DNA of 64,000 nucleotides from assembly GCF_900079775.1 (NCBI RefSeq), contig NZ_LT556049.1:518840-582839 (forward strand), given 5' to 3'. Positions 34,964 to 44,019 of this stretch are shown in pieces. Below the pieces are notes generated by a model. It did no database searches. It worked only from the letters and a program-made list of their open reading frames with translations, and had not been told where the DNA came from. The stretch's first letter is position 1; each line of letters opens with the position of its first letter. This DNA comes from Leyella lascolaii. Lineage in GTDB: Bacteria; Bacteroidota; Bacteroidia; Bacteroidales; Bacteroidaceae. The position numbers and the translations under genes are program-made.

Positions 34964-36157
34964 CTACATGTCCTTGAATATCATCTGCGCGTACATGCTC
35001 AGATATATTCTCCAGTTGCGCCAGATATGTCCTCCGTCGTTCTCGTAGTATTCGTATTTGTATCCTTTCTCGTCGAAGTACTGGCGCAGGTCCTTGTTCG
35101 GTCCGTACAGGAAGTCGTCCTTGCCTATGGCTATCCAGTAGAGCTTTGGGTGGGAGTCGAAGAGCTTCTGAAGCCTTCCGCACGTCTCCTTGTCGGCTCT
35201 CAGCCTTGCGGCGAAGTCTTTGAGGTCGCGGTTGCCCTTTATCCACGGTGCGGCGGAGAACAGTCCGTAATAGTCGAACGTGTCGGGATAGAGCATCGAG
35301 ATGCCGAAAGTGTGGCCGCCGCCCATTGACAGTCCGCACACGGCTCGTCCCTCGCGCCTCTTTATGGTGCTGTAGTTGGAGTCGGTGAAGCTTACGATGT
35401 CCATGAAGCTTTCCTCCATCGACGCCTTCGCCTTCGTCTTTATGGTGTAGTGACCGGGGATGTACATGCCCGCCGACCATTCTCCCGGAGCCGCGCTGCA
35501 GTTGGTGTTGCCGTTGGGCATCACCACAATCATCGGCGTGGCTTTGCCCGAGGCGATGAGGTTGTCGAGTATCTGTGCGGCTCGTCCCAGCTCGCTCCAT
35601 GCGTTCTCGTCGCCTCCCATGCCGTGCATGAGATACATCACGGGATATTGCTTCTCTGTGCTGTATCCCGCCGGAGTGTATACCGTGAGGCGTCGTTTCA
35701 TGCCCAGTGTCGGACTGTCATACCACACCTTAGCCACCGTTCCGTGCGGCACGTCGTTCACGCTGTAGAGAGAGCCGCGGTCGCCTTTCTCCTTCGATAT
35801 GATGAAAAGGCTGGAGTAGGTGGTTATGTCGCGGTTCATGTAGGCGTTGGACGGGTCGGTGACGCGCATGCCGTCCACATTGAAGCTGTATGAGTAAAGC
35901 TCCGGAGCGAGCTGTGAGGTGGTGGCAGTCCACATGCCCTTGTCGTTCTTCGTCATGGGCAGCGTCACCGGGCTTGTCTGGTTGAAGTCGCCCGTCACCT
36001 CCACTTTCTTCGCTTCGGGCGCGAAGAGGTTGAATGTCACGCTCCCGTCGGGATTCTCCACCGGCGATACGGCGGATGCCTTGTCCCACAGAGCCTGCTG
36101 TGCCATGGATGCCACGCTGAGTGCCATCCCTGCCAGAAAGATTGTCAAACGTTTCAT
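34964..36157 (-). CDS. CE1-type esterase with N-terminal E-set domain
   Basis: 397 aa with a signal peptide (MKRLTIFLAGMALSVASMA). Residues ~30-120 form an early-set/CBM48-like domain (FNLFAPEAKKVEVTGDF). The alpha/beta-hydrolase domain follows, with oxyanion region MYLMHGMGGDENAW, the nucleophile Ser277 in GLSMGG, a probable acid in GKDDF and the His in GGHIW. The architecture is that of Bacteroidales xylan or feruloyl/acetyl esterases (esterase D type). It is alone, 97 bases after dusB. The substrate is not identifiable. Confidence 0.82.
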   Translation of the reverse strand: MKRLTIFLAGMALSVASMAQQALWDKASAVSPVENPDGSVTFNLFAPEAKKVEVTGDFNQTSPVTLPMTKNDKGMWTATTSQLAPELYSYSFNVDGMRVTDPSNAYMNRDITTYSSLFIISKEKGDRGSLYSVNDVPHGTVAKVWYDSPTLGMKRRLTVYTPAGYSTEKQYPVMYLMHGMGGDENAWSELGRAAQILDNLIASGKATPMIVVMPNGNTNCSAAPGEWSAGMYIPGHYTIKTKAKASMEESFMDIVSFTDSNYSTIKRREGRAVCGLSMGGGHTFGISMLYPDTFDYYGLFSAAPWIKGNRDLKDFAARLRADKETCGRLQKLFDSHPKLYWIAIGKDDFLYGPNKDLRQYFDEKGYKYEYYENDGGHIWRNWRIYLSMYAQMIFKDM

Positions 36158-36253
36158 GTCTGTGCTGTTTTAGTTATGTTATTGGTATAAGTGATTGCTG
36201 TCGGACGGATTTCCGGAATTGATTGCCGTCATGTCGCGTGCCGTTTATAGCCG

Positions 36254-37243
36254 TCATTTCAGTCCGGCGAGCCTGTGGCGGCAGTCCTCGAGGATGGCGG
36301 TGAGCTCGTCGGTGGTGGTGGCTCGCAGCATGGCTATGCGCGTCTGGCGGAAGTCGGGTATGCCCTTGAATACGGGAGTCGCGGCAAGATGCCTTCGCGT
36401 ATGGAGTATGCCCCGGTATTCGTCGATGCGTTCCACGTTGATGCGGAGCTGTTCCTCGAGGATGTCAATCTTGCGGTCGAGTGTGAGCGAGAGGTCTTGC
36501 GGACGTCCGTCGAGGCGGTCGCGCATCTCCTTGAATATCCACGGGCGTCCGAATGTGGCGCGTCCCACCATCACGGCGTCCACACCGTAGTCGTTGAAAG
36601 CCCTCTCAGCGTCTTCGGGCGACGTGATGTCGCCGTTGCCAATTATGGGTATGTGTATGCGCGGATTGCGCTTCACCTCGCCTATGAGCGTCCAGTCGGC
36701 GTTGCCGGTGTACATCTGCGCGCGTGTGCGTCCGTGGATGGTGAGAGCCTGTATGCCGCAGTCTTGCAGCTGTTCGGCGAGAGTCGTGATGATGAGGCTG
36801 CCGCTGTCCCATCCCAGGCGTGTCTTCACTGTGACGGGCGTCCGCACCGCGCGCACCACCTGACGTGTGATGTCGAGCATCAGCGGTATGTTCTGCAGCA
36901 TGCCCGCGCCCGCTCCCTTGCCTGCCACTTTCTTTACGGGGCAGCCGAAGTTGAGGTCTATGACGTCGGGACGCGCCTGTTCCACTATCCTCGCAGCCTC
37001 CACCATGGCGTCTGTGTCGCGCCCGTATATCTGTATGCCTACGGGTCGTTCACTGTCGCTTATGTCGAGTTTGCTTACCGTCGATTTGATGGAGCGCACG
37101 AGAGCTTCGGCACTTACAAACTCGGTATACACCATTGAGGCTCCGAAACGCTTGCAAAGCTGACGGAAGCCGATGTCTGTCACGTCTTCCATCGGGGCGA
37201 GAAAGAGAGGTCTTTCTCCGAATTCTATGTTTCCGATTTTCAT
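36254..37243 (-). CDS. dusB: tRNA-dihydrouridine synthase
   Basis: 329 aa, normal for the DusB group. It is an FMN enzyme that reduces a specific uridine in the tRNA D-loop. The TIM barrel begins LFLAPMEDVTDIGFR; the catalytic Cys101 lies in LNFGCPVKKV, and the FMN phosphate region is in IIGNGDI and VMVGRATFGRPW. It is the last gene of a four-gene leftward operon (DUF2851, thioesterase, dprA, dusB), 10 bases after dprA. Confidence 0.94.
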   Translation of the reverse strand: MKIGNIEFGERPLFLAPMEDVTDIGFRQLCKRFGASMVYTEFVSAEALVRSIKSTVSKLDISDSERPVGIQIYGRDTDAMVEAARIVEQARPDVIDLNFGCPVKKVAGKGAGAGMLQNIPLMLDITRQVVRAVRTPVTVKTRLGWDSGSLIITTLAEQLQDCGIQALTIHGRTRAQMYTGNADWTLIGEVKRNPRIHIPIIGNGDITSPEDAERAFNDYGVDAVMVGRATFGRPWIFKEMRDRLDGRPQDLSLTLDRKIDILEEQLRINVERIDEYRGILHTRRHLAATPVFKGIPDFRQTRIAMLRATTTDELTAILEDCRHRLAGLK

Positions 37244-37253
37244 TGTCTTGATG

Positions 37254-38453
37254 TTATTGAAGTAGATGATAGATGCCGCCGGCGTACATTTTCACCACTC
37301 CTTTCATCTCTAACGAGAAGAGGAGGGCTGACATGCGCTGCACGGGGATGCCCGAGCGTGCGGCGAGCATGTTGGTCTGCATGTCGTTGGTCTTTGCCAG
37401 TGTGGCGACGATGAGCCGCTCGTCGCCGGTGAGCTCGGGGAAGAGCTGCCTCTCGATGCCCTGCTGTCTGGCGTGGAGCAGGGCTTGGTCGCTGTCCCAT
37501 GCCATGGATGCGGCAAGGTCGGCGGCGCAGGTTATGAGCGCGGCTCCGTTGTCGCGTATGAGTCTGTTGCACCCTTCGCTGTATGCCATGCCCACCGCTC
37601 CGGGGAAGGCGAACACTTCCCTGCCGTAGCTCTGGGCAATGCTTGTGGTGATGAGTCCGCCTCCTCGCTCCGCGCTCTCTACGAGAAGGGTGGCGTCTGC
37701 CATGCCCGCCACGATGCGGTTGCGGCGCACGAAGTTCACCTTGTCGGCGTTGGTTTGTGTGAGAAACTCGGTGATGAGCCCGCCGTGTGAGGTCATCTCG
37801 CATGCCGTCTCCCTGTGGCTCGACGGATAGACGGTGTCGAGTCCGTGGGCGAGAACGGCTGCCGTGTCGAATCCGGTGCGCAGTGCGTTGCGGTGGGCGC
37901 ATATGTCCACGCCGTAGGCAAGACCGCTTATGATGAGCACGTCGGGGCATATCTGCCTCAGGTCGTCGCAGAAGCGGCGTATGAGATCTTGCCCGTAGGC
38001 GGTGCAGTGGCGCGTGCCCACGATGCTGAGCACACGTGTGCGGTTGAGGTCGGCGTTGCCCTTGTAGAACAGCATGAGCGGAGCGTCGCCGCATTCGCGC
38101 AGCCGTGAGGGGTAGCGCGTGTCGTTCATCGTGAGCGGAGTGATGCCGTGCTCCTCGTCATACCTCAGCTCCGCCTCGGCTATACGCAGCGGTCCGCTCA
38201 TGTCTTTCAGCGCGTCGGCGAGCCTGGGCGACGCTTCGGGCACTATGTCGCGTATGTCGTTGCGGTGCTCCATGACAGCCGTCGCCGAGCCGAGCCGCCT
38301 GTACAGCTCGAGCATTCCGTTGAGGCTGAAGTAGTTTATGCGCGTCAGCGCGATGGTGTTTATTATCTCCTGTTGGTTGTCTGTCGGCATGATGCTGTCG
38401 GTATTGGTGCCTCCGTCGTCGTGTGGGTCGTCGTAAGGCATGTCGGGTGTCAT
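37254..38453 (-). CDS. dprA: DNA-processing protein DprA
   Basis: 399 aa from the ATG at 38453, which overlaps the thioesterase stop as ATGA; the frame stays open to 38804 but that part is antisense-like to nothing and merely shadows the thioesterase gene. DprA loads RecA on incoming single-stranded DNA in natural transformation. The Rossmann fold is clear: LSIVGTRHCTAYG, IISGLAYGVDICAHRNAL, FVRRNRIVAGM and VESAERGGGLITTSIAQ. A winged-helix C-terminus (residues ~330-399) and an N-terminal helical domain are present. It is the third gene of the operon. Confidence 0.93.
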   Translation of the reverse strand: MTPDMPYDDPHDDGGTNTDSIMPTDNQQEIINTIALTRINYFSLNGMLELYRRLGSATAVMEHRNDIRDIVPEASPRLADALKDMSGPLRIAEAELRYDEEHGITPLTMNDTRYPSRLRECGDAPLMLFYKGNADLNRTRVLSIVGTRHCTAYGQDLIRRFCDDLRQICPDVLIISGLAYGVDICAHRNALRTGFDTAAVLAHGLDTVYPSSHRETACEMTSHGGLITEFLTQTNADKVNFVRRNRIVAGMADATLLVESAERGGGLITTSIAQSYGREVFAFPGAVGMAYSEGCNRLIRDNGAALITCAADLAASMAWDSDQALLHARQQGIERQLFPELTGDERLIVATLAKTNDMQTNMLAARSGIPVQRMSALLFSLEMKGVVKMYAGGIYHLLQ

Positions 38454-38848
38454 ATGTACGGAGCGAATGCGCGGTCGTAGTCGTCGCTGTTTCCGAGTCG
38501 TCCGTTGATGAGGCACACCAGTTCCACCGTGGCGCGGAAGCACAGGCGTCCGTCGCTTTTGCGGAATATGTCCTGGCTGAAGATGTAGCGCAGTCCCTCC
38601 TTGCGCAGGGCGAGGCGCGAGACAAATACGTCGTCGCATCTCAGCGGAGTCTTGTATTGCAGGTTCATGCGTGCCACCACGGCGTCTGTGCCCTGCTCGT
38701 GGAGCTTCGAGAAACTCACTCCGAGTGAGGAGAGAAACAGGTGTCGCGTGTGCTCGGTGTAGTGCAGGTAGTTCGCGTTGTTCACTATGCCCTGGATGTC
38801 GCACTCATAGTCGCGTACCTCCATCTCTGTTTCAAATATGTATTTCAT
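38450..38848 (-). CDS. Acyl-CoA thioesterase, hotdog fold (YbgC/4HBT family)
   Basis: 132 aa, family length. The 4-hydroxybenzoyl-CoA thioesterase motif is seen as DIQGIVNNANYLHY, with the catalytic Asp17. It should hydrolyse short- or medium-chain acyl-CoA in the cytoplasm. It follows the DUF2851 gene by 19 bases and overlaps dprA by four bases, so it is co-transcribed. Confidence 0.88.
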   Translation of the reverse strand: MKYIFETEMEVRDYECDIQGIVNNANYLHYTEHTRHLFLSSLGVSFSKLHEQGTDAVVARMNLQYKTPLRCDDVFVSRLALRKEGLRYIFSQDIFRKSDGRLCFRATVELVCLINGRLGNSDDYDRAFAPYI

Positions 38849-38867
38849 CCTTATCGTTGTTTTGTTT

Positions 38868-40190
38868 TCAGTCAGTTACTTTGGCGGCAGGCGCCTCCCG
38901 GCGGCTCAGATACTCATATCCGAACCGGCACCGCAGACAGTCCTTGCGGTCGCAGTAGTTTTTCTTCAGCTGTATGAGAGCCTGCGTGTCGCCTGCGTTC
39001 TGCACCTCCAGTCCGCAATCCTCCCACATGCGCACGATGTTGTTGCGCTCGGGCGCGAGCTGTTCGAGAAAGTCTGTGGCGCGCCAGCACATCTCTTCAG
39101 ACGACAGATGGCGTCCGTAGGCGAAGAGCATGGGTACGACGGTGTTGATGATGAGCAGGTCGACAGACTGTCGGGAAAGGGTTTTCGCGCTCTCGCGGCT
39201 TTCATGTCCGAAGGTGTAGTGGGTGCGCCAGTATGGCGTTACTGATGCCGTGAGCATGCGGCGGGCACCGTCGAGGGTGGGGCATTCGGCAATCATGCTC
39301 AGGCTGGTGCGGCGCGAATGGTAGAGCGATGCGAGCTGCGCGATGCGTATGTGAGGGAAGTTCTGCGGCCGGAGGCGGAGGAATTTCCACAGGCGGAAGT
39401 CTGTAGGAGTGAGCGAGAACTTGTGTGCGAGATACCGGTATTCGCCGCTCAGACGCACGAAATAGCCGTCGGAGAGAGCCGCCTCACGCTGCCGCTCGGG
39501 CATGGAGTCGGCAGAAAGCAGTCCTGCCTGACCGAGAAAGAGGGCTTCTGTCTGGAATATGTCGTCGCGGTGACGGGCTATGTGTGTCATGGGCATGTTG
39601 AGAGCCCATGTCTCGAATGCCTCGCTGTTGGTGCCGAAACCGTAGTTGCGCGCCAGCGTCACGAAGAAGGCGTCTTCCCACGAGCCGTCGCAGCGAGCCA
39701 CACGTGCGTATATCGCCTCTGTCTTCTGTTCGAGACGCTCGGTCTGGAGCGCGCTCATCCATGAGTGTACCGATATGGACGGCAGGTCGGGAATGAGCTT
39801 GTGGCAGGGCGGATACCTGTCTTCGTGCAGCAGACGCTCGTAGTTTGACGACACGCCCGGGGGCACTTCGAGCCGCATCTGCGGAAGTGTGTTGCCGTTG
39901 GATGTCCTTACTTCAGAGTCGACGGTAGCCGCTATGTGGAGTATCACGTTGTCGTAGCGGCTGTCGCGGTGGTGTCCGTGGGTGTACCAGTCGGACGAGC
40001 GGTCGTGTATCTCGATGTTTCCCACCCACATGGTGCCGCCAATCCTCACCTTGGCATTGAAGAAGTCGGGACCGGCATCGTCGTTGTGGAGCCCCGGGTC
40101 GATTACTTCAACGCTGAGACCGTCGGTTGTCTCGAGTCTTCTAAGCGGGAAAATCTTGTGTTTCCATATGTAGTGGAGAAGCTGTTCCAT
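38868..40190 (-). CDS. DUF2851 family protein
   Basis: 440 aa from the ATG at 40190; a TTG three codons upstream (40199) is a possible but weaker start. It begins MEQLLHYIWKHKIFP and continues LHNDDAGPDFFNAKVRIGG and GNIEIHDRSSDWYTHGH, the conserved opening of DUF2851. The acidic/His-rich block (GPDF, EIH, DW) recalls a restriction-nuclease-like core, which is speculation. The C-terminus has a CxxxxxCLRC cluster (YCDRKDCLRCRFG). It is widespread in Bacteroidota and of unknown function. It heads the operon with the thioesterase, dprA and dusB. Confidence 0.82.
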   Translation of the reverse strand: MEQLLHYIWKHKIFPLRRLETTDGLSVEVIDPGLHNDDAGPDFFNAKVRIGGTMWVGNIEIHDRSSDWYTHGHHRDSRYDNVILHIAATVDSEVRTSNGNTLPQMRLEVPPGVSSNYERLLHEDRYPPCHKLIPDLPSISVHSWMSALQTERLEQKTEAIYARVARCDGSWEDAFFVTLARNYGFGTNSEAFETWALNMPMTHIARHRDDIFQTEALFLGQAGLLSADSMPERQREAALSDGYFVRLSGEYRYLAHKFSLTPTDFRLWKFLRLRPQNFPHIRIAQLASLYHSRRTSLSMIAECPTLDGARRMLTASVTPYWRTHYTFGHESRESAKTLSRQSVDLLIINTVVPMLFAYGRHLSSEEMCWRATDFLEQLAPERNNIVRMWEDCGLEVQNAGDTQALIQLKKNYCDRKDCLRCRFGYEYLSRREAPAAKVTD

Positions 40191-40217
40191 ATATAGCAAG
40201 GACTAAAAGGAATGTTA

Positions 40218-40225
40218 CAAAGCTA
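40218..40225 (-). promoter_or_regulatory. Likely -7 element for the DUF2851-dprA-dusB operon
   Basis: The minus strand reads TAGCTTTG, an exact TAnnTTTG, 27 bases before the start codon. The -33 position falls in the upstream terminator and has no TTTG. Confidence 0.45.
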
Positions 40226-40228
40226 CAC

Positions 40229-40266
40229 AAAAAATCCCGAACTGCGGACAGTCCGGGATTTTTTTC
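40229..40266 (-). terminator. Terminator of the calycin/PCMD envelope operon
   Basis: AATCCCGAACTG (40233-40244) pairs with CAGTCCGGGATT (40249-40260) with one mismatch and a 4-base loop. T-runs flank the stem on both strands. It lies just past the stop at 40289. Confidence 0.88.
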
Positions 40267-40288
40267 TTTATGAATATGTTGTCTTTGC

Positions 40289-41911
40289 TTATTTCTTCAA
40301 CACTTTTACGGTCTTGCCATCAGCCTGACGGATGATGTAAAGACCTTTCTGCGACATGTTGTCCACGCGCTGTCCGTTCACGTTGTAGATGGCGGCGGTG
40401 CCTTTGCCTGTCGTTGTCTCTACCTTGTTGATGCCTGTTGTGGTCGCGCCTTCGATGTTGAGGGTATATACGTTTGTTGTCTTGAGGTCGTTCGATGTCA
40501 CTGTTATTGTTACCTTCACGCCTTTGTCTGTGCCCTCCAAAGCCTTTGTGACGTATGCGCCCTGTCCGTCTGATACAGCCTCGATGTCGTCAACGCTTAT
40601 CGCGCCTTCGCCTTTGAGGTCGTAGCTGAGCACGTTCTTGTCGAAGCCTTCAACCTCTGTGCCCTTCACTTTCAGCGATGCGAGGTGGGAGTTGTATACG
40701 AGTGATATGTCATCAACAATAATCATGTCCGGATTTTCGGCATCATTGCTTCCCACACCCGGCTGCGCGTTTGTAGAGATTGTCACAAGAAGGGCTTTTG
40801 CCTGAGCATCGTTGGAGGCGTAAGAGGTATAGTCGAACGGTATGACAAGATTCTGCCACTCGAATCCTTTGCTCTCAATTGTTTTGTCCTGTGCCTTTGC
40901 CACCACGTTGGTATAGGCTTTATCCTCAGGATCCTGATAGCGTGTTCCGTCTGTGATTACGGCACTTACAGTGGCGTAAGGATATTGTTCGTTCACCTGA
41001 CCTTGCTTGTATTTCACCCATACTGACAGCGCGTCGGGACGTCCGTTCAGTACGGTGTAGAAGGGGTCACCGTTGCCGTCAGTGTCTGTTGAGGACATAT
41101 CGAGGAATGAACAGTTGGCAGCGTCGGTGGCAGTTGTGCTTCCTGCCTGAAGCCTGCCGGTTGTCATTGTACCGTTGGCAGGCTGGAATCCCATTACGAT
41201 AGATGATTTTATTGCCACACTCTTTGTTCCTGTCGAGCCGGGACGGACATCGTCTGATACAGACGTATTGCCGTTCTGAAGTGCGTATTTTGTAAGGAAG
41301 GATAATGATCCTGTGGCTATTCCGCTGTTGAATGAATGCCATGCGTTGGGCTCGTCGCTTGTGTATTTGTTCTTGCCATCTACATAAGTGGCAGTGTGGA
41401 AGTTCTCGAATCCGGAGTTCTCTATCTGATAACCGCCGTTTCCGAATACCACATCTATGTTCATTCCCATAAAGTTTATGTTGATTACGGTGTAGAACTT
41501 GTCACCGCGTATCTCTCCTGTCATGTTCACGGGAATGAGTGTTCCGTCCGCTGAAAGACCAGGACCTATCCACGAACCCTCATATGTGGGGTCGTCGCCT
41601 TCTGCTATCTCTATATCCTGACTGGTCTTCAGGGTGGTCACATCACCTTTTGTCACAGCCTCGACGTTTTCCAGCACGATTGTCCCGACAGGCATCGGAA
41701 AGACCTGGTCGCCTGAAGTCGTGTAGAGAACAAAGTTCTTCAGACTGAGCGTATAGCCGCTGTCGTCTGTCTTTTCAACAGAAATGGTGGTCTCTGTCGG
41801 CGTGGTCGGATTGCCGTCGAGGCTGACCGTCATCATGTCTTTGTAGTCGGTCGCCATGGAAGAGACGGCAAATGCGGCTGTCGCCAATAATGAAGTAAAA
41901 AATCTTTTCAT
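40289..41911 (-). CDS. Secreted calycin-like / PCMD protein with type IX-like tail
   Basis: 540 aa, signal peptide MKRFFTSLLATAAFAVSSMA. Residues ~20-165 look like the calycin-like (lipocalin-type) domain common in Bacteroidales (DMMTVSLDG and GTIVLENVEAVTKGD are visible). A PCMD-type sandwich follows, about residues 185-410, ending MIIVDDISLVYNSHLASL. A short Ig-like segment and a sorting-like tail (AIYNVNGQRVDNMSQKGLYII) complete it. It is the third gene of an operon with a PCMD lipoprotein and a beta-barrel protein, and is followed by a strong terminator. A surface role in ligand binding is inferred. Confidence 0.65.
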   Translation of the reverse strand: MKRFFTSLLATAAFAVSSMATDYKDMMTVSLDGNPTTPTETTISVEKTDDSGYTLSLKNFVLYTTSGDQVFPMPVGTIVLENVEAVTKGDVTTLKTSQDIEIAEGDDPTYEGSWIGPGLSADGTLIPVNMTGEIRGDKFYTVININFMGMNIDVVFGNGGYQIENSGFENFHTATYVDGKNKYTSDEPNAWHSFNSGIATGSLSFLTKYALQNGNTSVSDDVRPGSTGTKSVAIKSSIVMGFQPANGTMTTGRLQAGSTTATDAANCSFLDMSSTDTDGNGDPFYTVLNGRPDALSVWVKYKQGQVNEQYPYATVSAVITDGTRYQDPEDKAYTNVVAKAQDKTIESKGFEWQNLVIPFDYTSYASNDAQAKALLVTISTNAQPGVGSNDAENPDMIIVDDISLVYNSHLASLKVKGTEVEGFDKNVLSYDLKGEGAISVDDIEAVSDGQGAYVTKALEGTDKGVKVTITVTSNDLKTTNVYTLNIEGATTTGINKVETTTGKGTAAIYNVNGQRVDNMSQKGLYIIRQADGKTVKVLKK

Positions 41912-41927
41912 CCTTTAAATGCTTTAA

Positions 41928-42704
41928 TTAATTTAGTTTGTAAGTTATACCTATTGTTCCGTAAATCGGATAAAGGGTCTGTTCTATTGTCTTGAAGTTC
42001 TGTTTGAACACTCCGGACAGTCCCCATGACATGTCAAGATAGGCTCCGAAGTGGCGCGAGAAGTACCAGTCGGCACCCACGTCAACGCCAAACTGCCATT
42101 TGCGCATGTAGTCGGAGAAGTCGTAATTGCCCCGTGAGCCCTTGTCGGTTCCCATCTCCACCTTCTCGCCGGTGGGATTGCCCACGCGCAGATAGCCGTC
42201 GTAGGCGTAGCCGTCGAACTTGTTTGAAAGGAGATAAGAGAAATACGGACCGAGCTTCAGTCTCACTTTCCCGCTTACATCATAGGTGGCCTGCAACGGA
42301 AGTGTGACCATACGTGCCTCCACGTTGGACACCACCTGACCGGTAAAGACACCTTTCAGCGACTCGTTACCCTGACGCATCTCCATGCTGTAGTTCTTTA
42401 CGCGGGCATCGGTGCCCATACCTTTCGTCTCGATATGGAATCCGCCCATTATCCCCCATTTGCCTCCTAACGGCTTGTAGGCGTCGAGACCGATGATGAT
42501 GTTTGCCTTGACGGTGTATTTTGAAAGGCTTCTGATGGTTTCCGGCATGCCTATCGGCGCTGTCCCGCCGAGGCTGTAGCCAAGACGTCCGTAGTATGTG
42601 AGGTTGTCGAAGATGCCTTCACCTCTGGCACAGACAACGCCTGTCACAAGCAGGAGGGTTGTCAGAATGTGTCTGAAATTGTTCATTGCTGCCTTTTTTG
42701 TCAT
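41928..42704 (-). CDS. Outer-membrane beta-barrel protein (PorT-like)
   Basis: 258 aa. The start overlaps the previous gene's stop as ATGA (42701-42704); a signal sequence follows (NNFRHILTTLLLVTGVVCA). The rest alternates short amphipathic strands (YYGRLGYSLGG, LGPYFSYLLS, FGVDVGADWYFS) and ends in an aromatic-free YKLN, consistent with an eight-stranded barrel of the PorT/outer-membrane beta-barrel family. It sits between the PCMD lipoprotein and the calycin/PCMD protein. Function unknown. Confidence 0.65.
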   Translation of the reverse strand: MTKKAAMNNFRHILTTLLLVTGVVCARGEGIFDNLTYYGRLGYSLGGTAPIGMPETIRSLSKYTVKANIIIGLDAYKPLGGKWGIMGGFHIETKGMGTDARVKNYSMEMRQGNESLKGVFTGQVVSNVEARMVTLPLQATYDVSGKVRLKLGPYFSYLLSNKFDGYAYDGYLRVGNPTGEKVEMGTDKGSRGNYDFSDYMRKWQFGVDVGADWYFSRHFGAYLDMSWGLSGVFKQNFKTIEQTLYPIYGTIGITYKLN

Positions 42705-43861
42705 TCTGTTGATTCACAAATAACTCTTACCTTGTCTATGTAAAGGGTGCTTCCGATGGCTCCTTCGAAGCTTGCTCCCTCGATGCTTGAGGTGAACACC
42801 ACTGCAAGATTGTAGCCGTAGTTGGCGAGCAGTTGCCCGTCCGGCTCCTGATTGTAGTTGAAGCTTACTTCAAACTCGGTCCATCTGTCGGTCTCTTCCA
42901 CCTTGCCGACACGCGCTATCGCCACAATCTGCGGGCTTGTGAGCACGTTGTCGCCGTAGAGCACAGTCGGACTGCCGCTGTCGTCGGTATTGCGGTAGAG
43001 CACGGCATATATGTCTCCGGTGTCCTGTTTGTTCTCTACGGGCTTGCCGTTCTTGTCCTGGAACACTTCGCCACGCTTGTATTTGTAGTATCCCATGAAT
43101 TTCACGGGCGGTTTTCCGGTGGTGTATTTCAGTCCGAACATTGTGGCTTTCATCGCTCCTCCCGGCTTTATTGCCGAGGTGGCGTCAAAGCGTCCGATGA
43201 AAAGATTGCCTGCCGCGATGCGCATGCCCTTTATCGCGCCGAACGGACCCGTGTCGCATGTGGTCAGCTTTACTGCCGAACCGTCCAGCCCGTCGACTAC
43301 AGGCGTGGTGGGATATTCCTCCGGCTTGGCGGTGGAACGGCTTATTGCGAACCCCGGATTGCCTGTCGCCCAGTTGTTGGCTTCAGTCCCGTCCGGGTTC
43401 AGATCGCTCCATATGTAGTATTTGTTGTTTGAGTTGAGGGCGTATCTTTCGAAATCATAGTATATGGTATCGCTCACAATCTTAGTCTGGATGTTTACGG
43501 ATACGTTGTATTCACGGCTCCACTGTCCGTCCTCCGACGTCACCTTATACTTTACCGGACCTTTTGAGAAGTCCTGTACAGAACCGCTCGCCGGAACAAT
43601 CGTCGCTCCTTCGGTTATCCTGAAGCATGGCGCAATGGCTGTAAGGTCAGTCTCTTTCCTCACTCTGAAGTCTATATCGTGCTCCGTGTAAAGCACTTTT
43701 ATCAAAGAGTCTGATGCATTGAAAAACATTTCTTCGGGATTGTCTGCATGTATGTACGCCTCCTCTATGTCGCATTCTGCATTGAGCGGCTCTTCCTTAA
43801 AACACGACGAGAGCGTTGCGCAGCATACGACGGAGATAAATAATACGTATGGCCTTCTCAT
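42701..43861 (-). CDS. PCMD-domain lipoprotein
   Basis: 386 aa from the ATG at 43861; the longer frame to 43915 would cross the predicted promoter. A lipoprotein signal ends LSSC near residue 20. An N-terminal Ig-like module (residues ~25-125, with SVNIQTK at its end) precedes a PCMD sandwich (about 130-386) that finishes EGAIGSTLYIDKVRVICE, the typical PCMD ending. It is the first gene of a three-gene envelope operon, overlapping the next gene by four bases. It is probably a surface carbohydrate-binding lipoprotein; no ligand is known. Confidence 0.7.
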   Translation of the reverse strand: MRRPYVLFISVVCCATLSSCFKEEPLNAECDIEEAYIHADNPEEMFFNASDSLIKVLYTEHDIDFRVRKETDLTAIAPCFRITEGATIVPASGSVQDFSKGPVKYKVTSEDGQWSREYNVSVNIQTKIVSDTIYYDFERYALNSNNKYYIWSDLNPDGTEANNWATGNPGFAISRSTAKPEEYPTTPVVDGLDGSAVKLTTCDTGPFGAIKGMRIAAGNLFIGRFDATSAIKPGGAMKATMFGLKYTTGKPPVKFMGYYKYKRGEVFQDKNGKPVENKQDTGDIYAVLYRNTDDSGSPTVLYGDNVLTSPQIVAIARVGKVEETDRWTEFEVSFNYNQEPDGQLLANYGYNLAVVFTSSIEGASFEGAIGSTLYIDKVRVICESTE

Positions 43862-43884
43862 TATTATAACTGAAAAAAACGGTG

Positions 43885-43916
43885 TAAAGGTAAGAAAAAA
43901 ACTCTTTACGACCAAA
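43885..43916 (-). promoter_or_regulatory. Promoter of the PCMD-barrel-calycin operon
   Basis: The minus strand has TTTG (43913-43916), 20 bases, then TACCTTTA (43885-43892), one mismatch to TAnnTTTG. The leader would be ~15 bases. Confidence 0.6.
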
Positions 43917-43987
43917 AGTTTTTATAAAATATGGCTGTTTTTTACTTATATATCCTAATAAATGGCATGATTATAATAAATAATTAA

Positions 43988-43995
43988 TAACTTTG
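43988..43995 (+). promoter_or_regulatory. Likely -7 element for dapB-lepB-wbqC
   Basis: TAACTTTG matches TAnnTTTG, 24 bases before the dapB ATG. A TTTG at the expected -33 was not found (ATGG is there). Confidence 0.5.
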
Positions 43996-44019
43996 CATGA
44001 ATGTAATTTTTTATTTATT

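Noticed and set aside
38454..38804. N-terminal extension of DprA through the thioesterase region
   Set aside because: It overlaps a well-supported thioesterase gene in another frame; ATGA coupling at 38450-38453 gives a natural DprA start.
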